64,000 nucleotides of DNA from Microbacterium sp. zg-Y625 (GTDB lineage: Bacteria > Actinomycetota > Actinomycetes > Actinomycetales > Microbacteriaceae): contig NZ_CP126740.1 of the NCBI RefSeq assembly GCF_030246925.1, forward strand, positions 1,674,001-1,738,000. The letters run 5' to 3'. This document shows, piece by piece, positions 55,219 to 63,103 of the stretch; within the stretch, counting starts at the first letter, position 1; each line of letters begins with the position of its first letter. The position numbers and the translations under genes were made by a program. The notes beneath the pieces were generated by a model. It worked only from the letters and a program-made list of their open reading frames with translations. It made no database searches and was not told the origin of the DNA.

Positions 55219-56106
55219 CGGCTTCTGGCAGCGCGGGCAGAAGTGGCTCGAACGATTGGTGAAGGACACCCGCACGATGGCGGCCCCACACCGCGGACAG
55301 GCCTGTCCGGTGCGGCCGTAGGCGTTGAGGGAGTGCGCGAAGTAGCCGGCCTGGCCGTTGACGTTGACGTACTGGGCGTCGAAGCTCGTGCCACCCTCGG
55401 CCAGCGCCTTCTCGAGCACGACGCGGATCTCGTGCAGCAGCCGATTCACCGTGCGGGTCGACAGCGCTGCGGCAGGCGTCTCGGGGTGTACGCGCGCAGC
55501 CCACAGCGCCTCGTCGGCGTAGATGTTGCCGACGCCGCTGAGCACCGTCTGGTCCAGCAGCACGCGCTTCACCGCAGACCACTTGCGAGACAGCGCCGCG
55601 CGGAACCCGGCGTCGCGGAACGCCGGGTCGAGCGGGTCGCGGGCGATGTGCGCCACCTGGGTCGGAACGGTGGCGGCATCCGTCCCCCAGCCTCCGGGGG
55701 CTCCGTCGGGCGTCGGGATGAGTGCATCGACGGCGAGTGAGCCGAAGGTGCGCTGGTCCGCGAAGACGACCGCCAGATCGCCGTGCACCGGATGGGCGAT
55801 GTCGAGGCGGATGCGCTCGTGGCGCTCGGGCGCGGCACCGGGCTCGCGCAGCAGCATCTGTCCGCTCATGCCGAGGTGAGCGATGACCGCGTCAGCCCCG
55901 CCGTCCAACGGCAGCCACAGGAACTTTCCGCGGCGAGCCGCGGCAACGACCCCCCGCCCGGTGAGGGCAGCCTCGAACGAGGACGCATCGCCGCGATGCC
56001 TTGTGAGGGCGCGGTCATCGCCGACGGTGACCGCCACGATGCGGGCCCCGGTCACGGCGGGCGCGAGCCCCGCCCGCACGACCTCTACTTCGGGCAGCTC
56101 AGGCAC
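55201..56106 (-). CDS. mutM: Formamidopyrimidine-DNA glycosylase
   Basis: 301 residues. The catalytic N-terminus PELPEVEVVR keeps Pro2 and Glu3, Lys in GRRGKFLW-like ARRGKFLWLPL (about 57-67), helix-two-turn-helix in the middle (VLLDQTVLSGVGNIYADEAL), and a C-terminal zinc finger with CPRCG and CPRCQ (about 268-293). It removes 8-oxoguanine. It overlaps the end of rnc by eight bases, so rnc-mutM are coupled. Confidence 0.96.
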   Translation of the reverse strand: MPELPEVEVVRAGLAPAVTGARIVAVTVGDDRALTRHRGDASSFEAALTGRGVVAAARRGKFLWLPLDGGADAVIAHLGMSGQMLLREPGAAPERHERIRLDIAHPVHGDLAVVFADQRTFGSLAVDALIPTPDGAPGGWGTDAATVPTQVAHIARDPLDPAFRDAGFRAALSRKWSAVKRVLLDQTVLSGVGNIYADEALWAARVHPETPAAALSTRTVNRLLHEIRVVLEKALAEGGTSFDAQYVNVNGQAGYFAHSLNAYGRTGQACPRCGAAIVRVSFTNRSSHFCPRCQKPPRPRT

Positions 56107-56791
56107 GGGCGCTGAGTTCGCGCCACGCTGTGAGCGCCGCCGCCATCTCCGCCTGCTTCTTGCTCGTGCCGGAACCGGCCGCGGTGAGATCTCCCACGGT
56201 GACCGACGCCGTGAAGACGCGGTCGTGGTCGGGGCCGGAGGCTTCGATGGCGTACACGGGCGGACTCAGGGCGTTCCGCGCCGCGAGCTCCTGCAGGCTC
56301 GTCTTCGGATCCATGGCCGCGCCATAGCGCTCGGGGTCCTGCAGCAGTGGTTCGACCAGGCGCAGCACCAGCGCCGTCGCCGCATCGGGGCCCGCCGACA
56401 GGTAGGTCGCGCCGATGACGGCTTCCATCGTGTCGGCGAGGATCGAGTCCTTGTCGCGTCCGCCGGTCTGCTGCTCGCCACGGCCCAGCAGCAGATAGGA
56501 GCCGAGCCCGATGCCGCGGGCCACCTCTGCGAGGGCGACCGTGGACACCACGCTCGCGCGCCGCTTGGCCAGCTCGCCCTCGTCGAGGTCGGGGTGCGCG
56601 GTGAACAGGCGCACCGTCACCGCCTGTCCGAGCACCGAGTCCCCGAGGAACTCGAGGCGCTCATTGTGCGGGATGCCACCGGCTTCGTACGCGTACGAGC
56701 GGTGCGTCAGTGCAAGCGACAGAAGCTCGGGGTCGATATCGACCCCGAGCTTGTCGACGAGCGTGGAACGCTCGTGGGTGACGTCAGTCAC
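56099..56791 (-). CDS. rnc: Ribonuclease III
   Basis: 230 residues. The signature ERLEFLGDSVLG (about 44-55) and DTMEAVIGATYL (about 118-129) hold the catalytic acids; the C-terminal double-stranded RNA-binding domain is about 155-228 with SGTSKKQAEMAAALTAWREL. It processes rRNA and structured mRNA. GTG start 20 bp after rpmF, in the DUF177-rpmF-rnc-mutM order. Confidence 0.97.
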   Translation of the reverse strand: MTDVTHERSTLVDKLGVDIDPELLSLALTHRSYAYEAGGIPHNERLEFLGDSVLGQAVTVRLFTAHPDLDEGELAKRRASVVSTVALAEVARGIGLGSYLLLGRGEQQTGGRDKDSILADTMEAVIGATYLSAGPDAATALVLRLVEPLLQDPERYGAAMDPKTSLQELAARNALSPPVYAIEASGPDHDRVFTASVTVGDLTAAGSGTSKKQAEMAAALTAWRELSARA

Positions 56792-56810
56792 GCCGTCCGC
56801 CGATCGCGGA

Positions 56811-57020
56811 TCAGACGTCGGCGACCTTGCGTCCCTTGTACTCCAGGAACAGCTCGGTGCCCTGCGAGTCGGTGACGACCTTGGCCTGGTGGGGACGGCT
56901 GTAGACGACCTTGCCGTTCTCGATGGTCTTGACCAGCGCGGGGGCTTCGGCCTTCCACTGCGCGCGACGCGAGCGGGTGTTGGAACGCGAAACCTTGCGC
57001 TTCGGGGGGTTGCCTGCCAT
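56811..57020 (-). CDS. rpmF: 50S ribosomal protein L32
   Basis: 69 residues. The N-terminus [20 protein letters not shown] is typical; the two Cys pairs of zinc-binding L32 are absent, so this is the zinc-free form. ATG two bases after the DUF177 stop. Confidence 0.97.
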   Translation of the reverse strand: MAGNPPKRKVSRSNTRSRRAQWKAEAPALVKTIENGKVVYSRPHQAKVVTDSQGTELFLEYKGRKVADV

Positions 57021-57022
57021 GG

Positions 57023-57583
57023 CTAGCTCTCTTCTGTGGTCTCGGCGCCGCGGCGGTCAGCCACGTCGTCGTTGGTAAAGGTCTTGAGGGCCGCCCAGCG
57101 CGGATCAACGGGTTCGCGGGGCTCATGCACCGCTTCCGCAGTCAACCGCTCGCCCGTGATCGGGTCGAGCCCGGGACAATCCGGCTGACAAACCGGCTGG
57201 AACGGAAGCGACAGGACGATTGCGTCCCTGACCAGAGTCTCCGTGTCGACAAAGTCGTTCTGGAGTTCGAAGTCAGTCGCCTCCTCCCCAGGATACCCGA
57301 AGAGCTCCTGAAACTCGACTTCGACGGGCTGGACGATGTCGGTGAGGCACCGACCGCACACGCCCCGGTAGAGCGTGTCGGCTTCGCCGGTGACGAGGAT
57401 GCCCTCGTGCACGGACTCAAGACGAACGTCCAGGTGCACCGGCTCACCCTGCTCCACGGCGACCAGCGACTCGCCCCAGCGGTGGGGGGCGGGCGCCTCG
57501 ACCTCGAACTCCCGCATCTCGCCGGGACGGCGCACGATGTCCCGCACGGGGAACACGAAGGGGCCGCTGACATGCTTTCTCAC
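57023..57583 (-). CDS. DUF177 (YceD-type) protein
   Basis: 186 residues. The family Cys pair is in [10 protein letters not shown] (about 77-86) and a second pair in [11 protein letters not shown] (about 138-148), with [20 protein letters not shown] near the N-terminus. DUF177 is always next to rpmF and linked to large-subunit rRNA or L32 expression, mechanism unclear. GTG GTG codons at the start give two candidates, the second chosen; GGGGGA is upstream. Confidence 0.88.
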   Translation of the reverse strand: MRKHVSGPFVFPVRDIVRRPGEMREFEVEAPAPHRWGESLVAVEQGEPVHLDVRLESVHEGILVTGEADTLYRGVCGRCLTDIVQPVEVEFQELFGYPGEEATDFELQNDFVDTETLVRDAIVLSLPFQPVCQPDCPGLDPITGERLTAEAVHEPREPVDPRWAALKTFTNDDVADRRGAETTEES

Positions 57584-57630
57584 CACGGTCCCCCATGTTA
57601 CCGGCGCCGAGGCAGCTCGGCGCCGCGCGG

Positions 57631-58128
57631 TCAGATGTCGCGGGCGCCGGTGTCGAGGAAGCGCGCGACGGGTGCGGGCACGAAGGGGGCGACGTCGCCG
57701 CCGAGAGCCGCGACCTGACGCACGAGGGAACTCGACACGAGCGCGTGCGACGGATCCGGGAGAAGGAAGACCGTCTCGATCTGGGCGAGGTGCCGGTTGA
57801 CGATCGCCATCGGCGTCTCGTACGCGACATCCACCTGCGAGCGGATGCCCTTCACCAGCACCCCGGCATCGACGTCGGTGGCGTAGTCGACGAGCAGGCC
57901 CATGCTCCAGGAGGCGACCACGACGTCGCCCTGGATCTCGCCCTCCGCGATGGACTGCTCGAGCAGCGTCAGTCGCTGGGCGATGGGAAGCATCGCCTCT
58001 TTGGCGGGGTTGTGCACCACGAGCACGTGCAGCCGGTCGTACAGCGCTGCGGCGCGACGGATGACGTCGAGGTGCCCGAGCGTCGGCGGGTCGAAGGAAC
58101 CGGGAACAACGGCGATCCGAGGGTTCAT
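57631..58128 (-). CDS. coaD: Pantetheine-phosphate adenylyltransferase
   Basis: 165 residues. The T/HxGH nucleotide motif is [17 protein letters not shown] (about 9-25), [14 protein letters not shown] (about 87-100) binds the acceptor, and [15 protein letters not shown] (about 130-144) the C-terminal motif. It makes dephospho-CoA. Leaderless ATG behind TACGCT. Confidence 0.97.
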   Translation of the reverse strand: MNPRIAVVPGSFDPPTLGHLDVIRRAAALYDRLHVLVVHNPAKEAMLPIAQRLTLLEQSIAEGEIQGDVVVASWSMGLLVDYATDVDAGVLVKGIRSQVDVAYETPMAIVNRHLAQIETVFLLPDPSHALVSSSLVRQVAALGGDVAPFVPAPVARFLDTGARDI

Positions 58129-58140
58129 GCCCCCAGCGTA
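58129..58140 (-). promoter_or_regulatory. -10 box, leaderless start of coaD
   Basis: TACGCT, GGGGGC, ATG. Confidence 0.5.
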
Positions 58141-58170
58141 TCCCCGCCGGCGGCACGTCCCCGACGCGGG

Positions 58171-60333
58171 TCAGCTCTTGGCGAGCGCCGCGCGCTCCGT
58201 CACGTCCAGGCGCCGATCGATCGATGCGGCCAGGCCGGGGTGCGCCGTGAGCGCCGGGTCCTCGGCGAGCACGCGTTCCGCCTCTTCGCGGGCGATGGCG
58301 ATGAGGTCGGCATCCTTCACGACCCGCAGCAGGCGCAGCGACGAGCGGGCACCGGACTGGGCGTCGCCGAGCACGTCGCCCTCGCCACGCAGCTCGAGGT
58401 CGACCTCGGCCAGCTCGAAGCCGTCCGTCGTGGCCGCCACCGCCTCCACGCGCTCGCGCGACGTGGTCCCCGCGGGCGCCTCGGTCACGAGCAGGCAGAG
58501 GCCGGGCACCGCACCACGACCGACGCGCCCGCGCAGCTGATGCAGCTGCGAGACGCCGAAGCGGTCGGCCTCGAGGATCACCATCGTCGAGGCGTTCGGG
58601 ACATCGACGCCGACCTCGACGACCGTCGTCGCCACCAGCACATCGATGTCTCCGCGGGCGAAGGCCTGCATGACGGCATCCTTCTCCTCACCCGGCATAC
58701 GCCCGTGCAGGATCGCCACCCGCAGCTCCTCGAAGGCAGGATGCTGCGACAGCAGCACCTGCACCTGCACGACGCCCCAGCGCGTGCGTTCGGGCACCCC
58801 CTCAGAGGGGCCGGCCGGCTCATCCGCCGTGTCGTCCTTGACGAGCGCCTCGGCATCGATCGCGGCGCACACGACGAACGCCTGGCGGCCCTGGGCTACC
58901 TCTTCGGCGATGCGCTCCCAGACGCGCGCGAACCAACCGGGCTTTTCTGCCAGGGGTGCGACGAAGGTCGAGATGCCGGCGCGCCCGGCGGGCATGGTGC
59001 GGATCGTCGACACGTCCAGATCGCCGAACACGGTCATTGCGACGGTGCGCGGGATCGGCGTGGCCGTCAGCACCAGCACGTGGGGAGCGGTTCCCTTCGC
59101 ACGGAGGGCCTCGCGCTGCTCGACGCCGAAGCGATGCTGCTCGTCGACCACCACGAGCCCCAGATCGGCGAAGGTCGTCGAGGCGCTCAGCAGCGCGTGA
59201 GTGCCCACCACGATGCGCGCCTGACCCGAGGCCGCGCGCAGCGCCGCCTTGCGACGCTCGGCCGCCGTGAGCTGGCCCGTCAGGAGAGTGGGCATGAGCT
59301 CGGGTGCGAGCCGGGGGCCGAGCATGCGGGCGATGGAACGCACGTGCTGTGCGGCGAGCACCTCGGTGGGGGCGATGAGCGCCGCCTGTCCCCCGGTCTC
59401 GGCCACCTGCAGCATGGCGCGGAGGGCCACGAGTGTCTTGCCCGAGCCGACCTCGCCCTGCACGAGCCGGTTCATCGGCCACGCGCCCTCGAGGTCGGCG
59501 GCGATGCGCCGACCGACGCTCTCCTGGTCGGCGGTGAGGGCGAAAGGCAGTGTCGCGTCGAACTGTGCGAGCAGGCCGCCCGGCGCGGCACGTCGTGAAG
59601 TCGCCGACAGGGCGCGCACCTGCTCGCGCTGCTGCAGGAGGGCGGACTGCAGCACGAACGCCTCGTGCGTGCGCAGAGTCTCTTGCGCCTGGCCGATCTG
59701 CTCGAACGTCTCGGGGCGGTGGATGCGCTCGAGCGCGGTGCGGGCATCGAGCAGGTCGCGGGCGACGCGGAACGACTCCGGAAGGGGGTCGGGCACCTCA
59801 TCGAGCACGTCGAGGACGGTGTCGACCGTCTTCTTGATCTGCCAGCTGGCCACCGTGCTCGTGGCGGGGTAGATGGGGACCGGCTCGCTCGACCGCGCGC
59901 GGGCCGCCGACAGGGCGACGGCGTCGTCCTCGAACAGCTGATAGTCGGGGTGGGCGAACTGCTGCGCGCCGCGATAGATCCCGACCTTCCCCGAGAAGAT
60001 CCCGCGCCGTCCGGGGGTGAGTTCCGCCGCGCGCCATGCCTGGTTGAAGAACGTCAGCACGAGGGCGCCCTGCCCGTCGCTGATGACGACCTCGAGGATC
60101 GAGCCGCGCCGGTTGCGCATGCGTCGCTCGGTGGCCGAGCGCACCTCGGCGACGATCGTGACCTGCTCGCCCAGCGGCAGCGAGTCGATCGGGGTCAGCT
60201 CGCCGCGCTTGGCATAGCGCCGCGGGTAGTGCGCCAGCAGGTCGCCGACGGTCTGCATGCCGAAGGCGCGCTCCAGCGCTCCGGCGGTCTTGTCGCCGAC
60301 CGCGGCGCGCAGACGCGACTCGAGCGACACCAT
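58171..60333 (-). CDS. recG: ATP-dependent DNA helicase RecG
   Basis: 720 residues. The wedge OB domain is about 45-150 (PIDSLPLGEQVTIVAEV), Walker A is GEVGSGKTLVALRAMLQV (about 293-310), the DEQH box is VVDEQHRFGVEQRE (about 391-404), and motif VI is LHQLRGRVGRG (about 615-625). It reverses stalled forks and processes R-loops. ATG chosen because TAGAAT lies seven bases upstream. Divergent from the acyltransferase gene. Confidence 0.96.
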   Translation of the reverse strand: MVSLESRLRAAVGDKTAGALERAFGMQTVGDLLAHYPRRYAKRGELTPIDSLPLGEQVTIVAEVRSATERRMRNRRGSILEVVISDGQGALVLTFFNQAWRAAELTPGRRGIFSGKVGIYRGAQQFAHPDYQLFEDDAVALSAARARSSEPVPIYPATSTVASWQIKKTVDTVLDVLDEVPDPLPESFRVARDLLDARTALERIHRPETFEQIGQAQETLRTHEAFVLQSALLQQREQVRALSATSRRAAPGGLLAQFDATLPFALTADQESVGRRIAADLEGAWPMNRLVQGEVGSGKTLVALRAMLQVAETGGQAALIAPTEVLAAQHVRSIARMLGPRLAPELMPTLLTGQLTAAERRKAALRAASGQARIVVGTHALLSASTTFADLGLVVVDEQHRFGVEQREALRAKGTAPHVLVLTATPIPRTVAMTVFGDLDVSTIRTMPAGRAGISTFVAPLAEKPGWFARVWERIAEEVAQGRQAFVVCAAIDAEALVKDDTADEPAGPSEGVPERTRWGVVQVQVLLSQHPAFEELRVAILHGRMPGEEKDAVMQAFARGDIDVLVATTVVEVGVDVPNASTMVILEADRFGVSQLHQLRGRVGRGAVPGLCLLVTEAPAGTTSRERVEAVAATTDGFELAEVDLELRGEGDVLGDAQSGARSSLRLLRVVKDADLIAIAREEAERVLAEDPALTAHPGLAASIDRRLDVTERAALAKS

Positions 60334-60346
60334 GAGGGAGATTCTA
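60334..60346 (-). promoter_or_regulatory. -10 box of recG
   Basis: TAGAAT with a seven-base spacer (CTCCCTC) to ATG. Near-consensus hexamer; the leader would be 0-1 nt. Confidence 0.55.
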
Positions 60347-60395
60347 GGTCGACCCGCGGACACCCCGGTCTGCTCCTCCCCACAGGGGGCCGTCG

Positions 60396-60407
60396 TACGG
60401 TGGAGGA
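60396..60407 (+). promoter_or_regulatory. -10 box, leaderless start of the acyltransferase
   Basis: TACGGT, GGAGGA, GTG. The spacer also looks like a ribosome binding site but is too close to work as one. Confidence 0.5.
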
Positions 60408-60989
60408 GTGATACGACGTACCCTCGCCCGCAGCTATTGGGCGCTCAGCCGCTGGCGGCTCGTCACGGCCCCTGCACCACAGCGCCCCAGCGTGCTCATC
60501 GGCGCTCCGCACACCTCGAACTGGGATTTCGTGATCATGCTCGCGATGGCGTGGCGCCTGGGCATCCCGGTGCGCTGGCTCGGAAAGAAGAGCCTCTTCC
60601 GCGGCTGGCGCGGACCCCTGATGAGGGGTCTCGGCGGCATCCCCGTCGATCGTGACGACCCCCGCGGAGTCGTCGACGACGTCGTGGCACGCATCCGGGC
60701 CGGCGAGGTGTTCGGTCTGGTCGTGACCCCCGAAGGCACGCGAGGGCCTGGCGCCTCATGGAAGTCGGGCTTCTATCGCATCGCGCGCGAAACCGGCATG
60801 CCCGTCACCCTCGGCTACGTCGACCGCACCACCATGACCGCCGGACTGGGCGACACGATCGAGCTCACCGGCGATGTCGGCGCCGACATGGACCGTATCC
60901 GCGCGTTCTACGCAGACAAGGCGGGGCTGCGGCCGCAGAACCGTGCCGAACCGCGGCTGCGCGACGAGTCGTCGCGGCCGGTAGCGTGA
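60408..60989 (+). CDS. Acyltransferase, PlsC family (1-acyl-glycerol-3-phosphate type)
   Basis: 193 residues. The HX4D motif is GAPHTSNWDFVIML (about 32-45), and the phosphate-binding motif is VVTPEGTRGPGASWKSGFY (about 104-122). It likely acylates lysophosphatidate or a related lipid; short length and no signal helix suggest a peripheral membrane enzyme. The last three bases overlap the -10 box of rsmD. Confidence 0.85.
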   Translation: MIRRTLARSYWALSRWRLVTAPAPQRPSVLIGAPHTSNWDFVIMLAMAWRLGIPVRWLGKKSLFRGWRGPLMRGLGGIPVDRDDPRGVVDDVVARIRAGEVFGLVVTPEGTRGPGASWKSGFYRIARETGMPVTLGYVDRTTMTAGLGDTIELTGDVGADMDRIRAFYADKAGLRPQNRAEPRLRDESSRPVA

Positions 60990-60993
60990 TGAC
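60982..60993 (+). promoter_or_regulatory. -10 box, leaderless start of rsmD
   Basis: TAGCGT, GATGAC, GTG. The box spans the final codons of the acyltransferase gene, whose TGA starts at its last base. Confidence 0.5.
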
Positions 60994-61557
60994 GTGACTC
61001 GGATCATCTCCGGCGCCGCCGGCTCGCTCACCCTCGTCGTCCCCGACGCCGGCACCAGGCCGACCAGCGACCGCGTGCGCGAGGCCCTCTTCAGTTCGCT
61101 GGAGGCCGCCGACGTGCTCGCCGGGGCCCGGGTGGTGGACCTGTACGCCGGGTCGGGCGCCCTCGGCCTCGAGGCCCTCAGCCGCGGAGCGTCTGCCGTG
61201 GACCTCGTCGAGAAGGCGCCGAAGGCGGCATCCACCGCGCAGCGCAACGCAGCCGCGGTGGCACGGGCCGTCCGTGCGCCCTCGGTCGCGTGGCGGGTGC
61301 ACCGCTCGAGCGCCGACGCGTTCCTGCGCGCCGGGAACGATCAGTTCGACCTGGTGTTCCTCGACCCGCCCTACGACATCGGCGAGGCGGAGCTGACCCA
61401 GACGCTGTCGCTGCTGGTCCCCCGGCTGGCGCCGGATGCCACCGTCGTCATCGAGCGCGCACGGCGATCGCCCCAGCCCGGCCTTCCGGAAGGACTCGTG
61501 CTCGACCGCGACAAGCGCTACGGCGACACCACGCTGTGGTGGGTCACCACGGCGTGA
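60994..61557 (+). CDS. rsmD: 16S rRNA (guanine(966)-N2)-methyltransferase
   Basis: 187 residues. RPTSDRVREALFSSL (about 22-36), the SAM site VVDLYAGSGALGLEALSRGA (about 47-66) and the catalytic FLDPPYDIGE (about 121-130). It methylates G966 of 16S rRNA. It lies four bases after the acyltransferase gene and converges with thiL with one base between the stops. Confidence 0.94.
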   Translation: MTRIISGAAGSLTLVVPDAGTRPTSDRVREALFSSLEAADVLAGARVVDLYAGSGALGLEALSRGASAVDLVEKAPKAASTAQRNAAAVARAVRAPSVAWRVHRSSADAFLRAGNDQFDLVFLDPPYDIGEAELTQTLSLLVPRLAPDATVVIERARRSPQPGLPEGLVLDRDKRYGDTTLWWVTTA

Positions 61558-61558
61558 C

Positions 61559-62554
61559 TCAGCCGCTGTGGCGGTCCCAATCGCGGTAGGGGTCCCAGCC
61601 GCCCGGACCGCCATAGGGCAGATCGTCGACCAGCACGGCATCCGCGCCTGCGGGGCGCACCTCTCCGATCACCCGGAATCCGTCGGGAAGGTCGGCCTCG
61701 TCGCGGAATGTGGCCAGCAGCGCGTGGTCCTCGCCGCCCTCCAGCGCCGTGACCGGGTCGGGACCGAGCGCCGCCGAGGTCAGCGAGATCGTCACTCCGG
61801 ATGCCGTGGCGAGCCGCCGCGCATCGAGGGCGAGCCCGTCCGAGACGTCCATCATCGCCGTCGCCCCCGCTGCGGCCGCCTCGGGGCCCGAGGCGATCGG
61901 CGGCCGGGGCCGCAGCTGCGCCTGCACCGCCGCCGCCTCCCGCCGGGTGAGGTGCGACGTCACGATCGGGGTCGCCTCGCCCTGCTCGTCACGGAAGCGG
62001 TCGAAGAGCACCGCGAGCCCGGCGGCCGCCCGGCCGACATCGCCGGCGATGGCCACGACCTCACCGGGGCGGGCTCCGGAGCGGCGTACCGGGTCCCCCG
62101 CGTCGAGCACACCCACCGCGGTGACCGCGACGGTGAGGGTGTCCGAGATCGTGAGGTCTCCCCCCTCCACCGCGCACCCGGGGGCGAGCGCGTCGCACGC
62201 GGCGCGAAGGCCCAGCGCCAGGTCGCCGACGAAGCGCACCTCGGTGTCGGCAGGCACCGCCAGCGCGACGAAGAGCGCGACCGGCCGCGCCCCCATAGCG
62301 GCGACGTCGGCGAGGTTCACCGCGGCGGCCTTCCAGCCCAGGTCCGTGCCCGACGACCACGCCAGGCGGAAGTCGGGACCGTGCACGAGGGTGTCGGTGG
62401 TGACGACGACCCGCTCTCCCGGCGCGGCCAGCACGGCGGCATCGTCGCCCGGCCCGACGAGGGCCGCGGACGACCCGTCGAGCGCGGCGAAGACCTCCCG
62501 CAAGACGGCGCTCTCCCCGGCCGCCCCCACCGTCTGCTCGGGTTCGCTCGTCAC
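61559..62554 (-). CDS. thiL: Thiamine-monophosphate kinase
   Basis: 331 residues, AIR synthase-like fold. VGPGDDAAVL (about 33-42), TDTLVHGPDFR and AAVNLADVAAMGARPVALF (about 77-95), VEGGDLTISD with the Mg-binding Asp, and MMDVSDGLALDARRLA (about 232-247). It makes thiamine diphosphate. GTG start fixed by TACGGT six bases upstream; divergent from the DUF3515 lipoprotein gene. Confidence 0.95.
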   Translation of the reverse strand: MTSEPEQTVGAAGESAVLREVFAALDGSSAALVGPGDDAAVLAAPGERVVVTTDTLVHGPDFRLAWSSGTDLGWKAAAVNLADVAAMGARPVALFVALAVPADTEVRFVGDLALGLRAACDALAPGCAVEGGDLTISDTLTVAVTAVGVLDAGDPVRRSGARPGEVVAIAGDVGRAAAGLAVLFDRFRDEQGEATPIVTSHLTRREAAAVQAQLRPRPPIASGPEAAAAGATAMMDVSDGLALDARRLATASGVTISLTSAALGPDPVTALEGGEDHALLATFRDEADLPDGFRVIGEVRPAGADAVLVDDLPYGGPGGWDPYRDWDRHSG

Positions 62555-62566
62555 CGCTCCACCGTA
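62555..62566 (-). promoter_or_regulatory. -10 box, leaderless start of thiL
   Basis: TACGGT, GGAGCG, GTG. Confidence 0.55.
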
Positions 62567-62614
62567 CCGGCAGTGACGGCACGGTGGCCGGGACGGGCGC
62601 TCAGCGGTCTCGAT

Positions 62615-62626
62615 TACCCTGGAGGG
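62615..62626 (+). promoter_or_regulatory. -10 box, leaderless start of the DUF3515 gene
   Basis: TACCCT, GGAGGG, GTG. It fixes the start inside a much longer open frame. Confidence 0.5.
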
Positions 62627-63103
62627 GTGCCCCGATCCCGCTTGTTCGCCGCGCTCATCGCTGCCGCCGGCATGCTCGTCCTCAGCGGCTGCAGCGGCGC
62701 GTCACTCGCACTGACGGCGCCCGCCGACGCCAACAACCCGCTCTGCGCGGACGTCATGGTGCGGCTGCCGTCCACGGTCGACGGCGAAGACCGACGCTGG
62801 ACCGACGCGCAGTCCACCGCCGCATGGGGCGATCCGACTGCGGTGATCCTCAGCTGCGGTGTCCCCACGCCCGGGCCCACCGAGGCCCGCTGCATCACCA
62901 TCGGGGGCGTGGACTGGGTCGTCGACGAGTCCGACGCGCCGCGCTACCGCATCACGACGTACGGACGCACACCCGCGGTCGAGGTCTTCGTCGACAACGA
63001 AGAGGTCTCCCCCAACGAAGTGCTGTCGCGGTTCGCTCCCTACATCGTCGACACGCTGCCGCGCGAGCGGCAGTGCACCGAGACGTCCGAGCTTCTCACC
63101 TGA
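62627..63103 (+). CDS. DUF3515 lipoprotein
   Basis: 158 residues. The signal peptide has the lipobox LVLSGCSG (about 18-25, Cys 23). The body holds CADVMVRLPSTVDGEDRRWT, AAWGDPTAVILSCGV and CITIGGVDWVVDE, which fit DUF3515, an actinobacterial family usually next to thiL or ddl as here. Function unknown; probably anchored outside the membrane. Its stop overlaps the ddl stop region by eight bases on the other strand. Confidence 0.88.
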   Translation: MPRSRLFAALIAAAGMLVLSGCSGASLALTAPADANNPLCADVMVRLPSTVDGEDRRWTDAQSTAAWGDPTAVILSCGVPTPGPTEARCITIGGVDWVVDESDAPRYRITTYGRTPAVEVFVDNEEVSPNEVLSRFAPYIVDTLPRERQCTETSELLT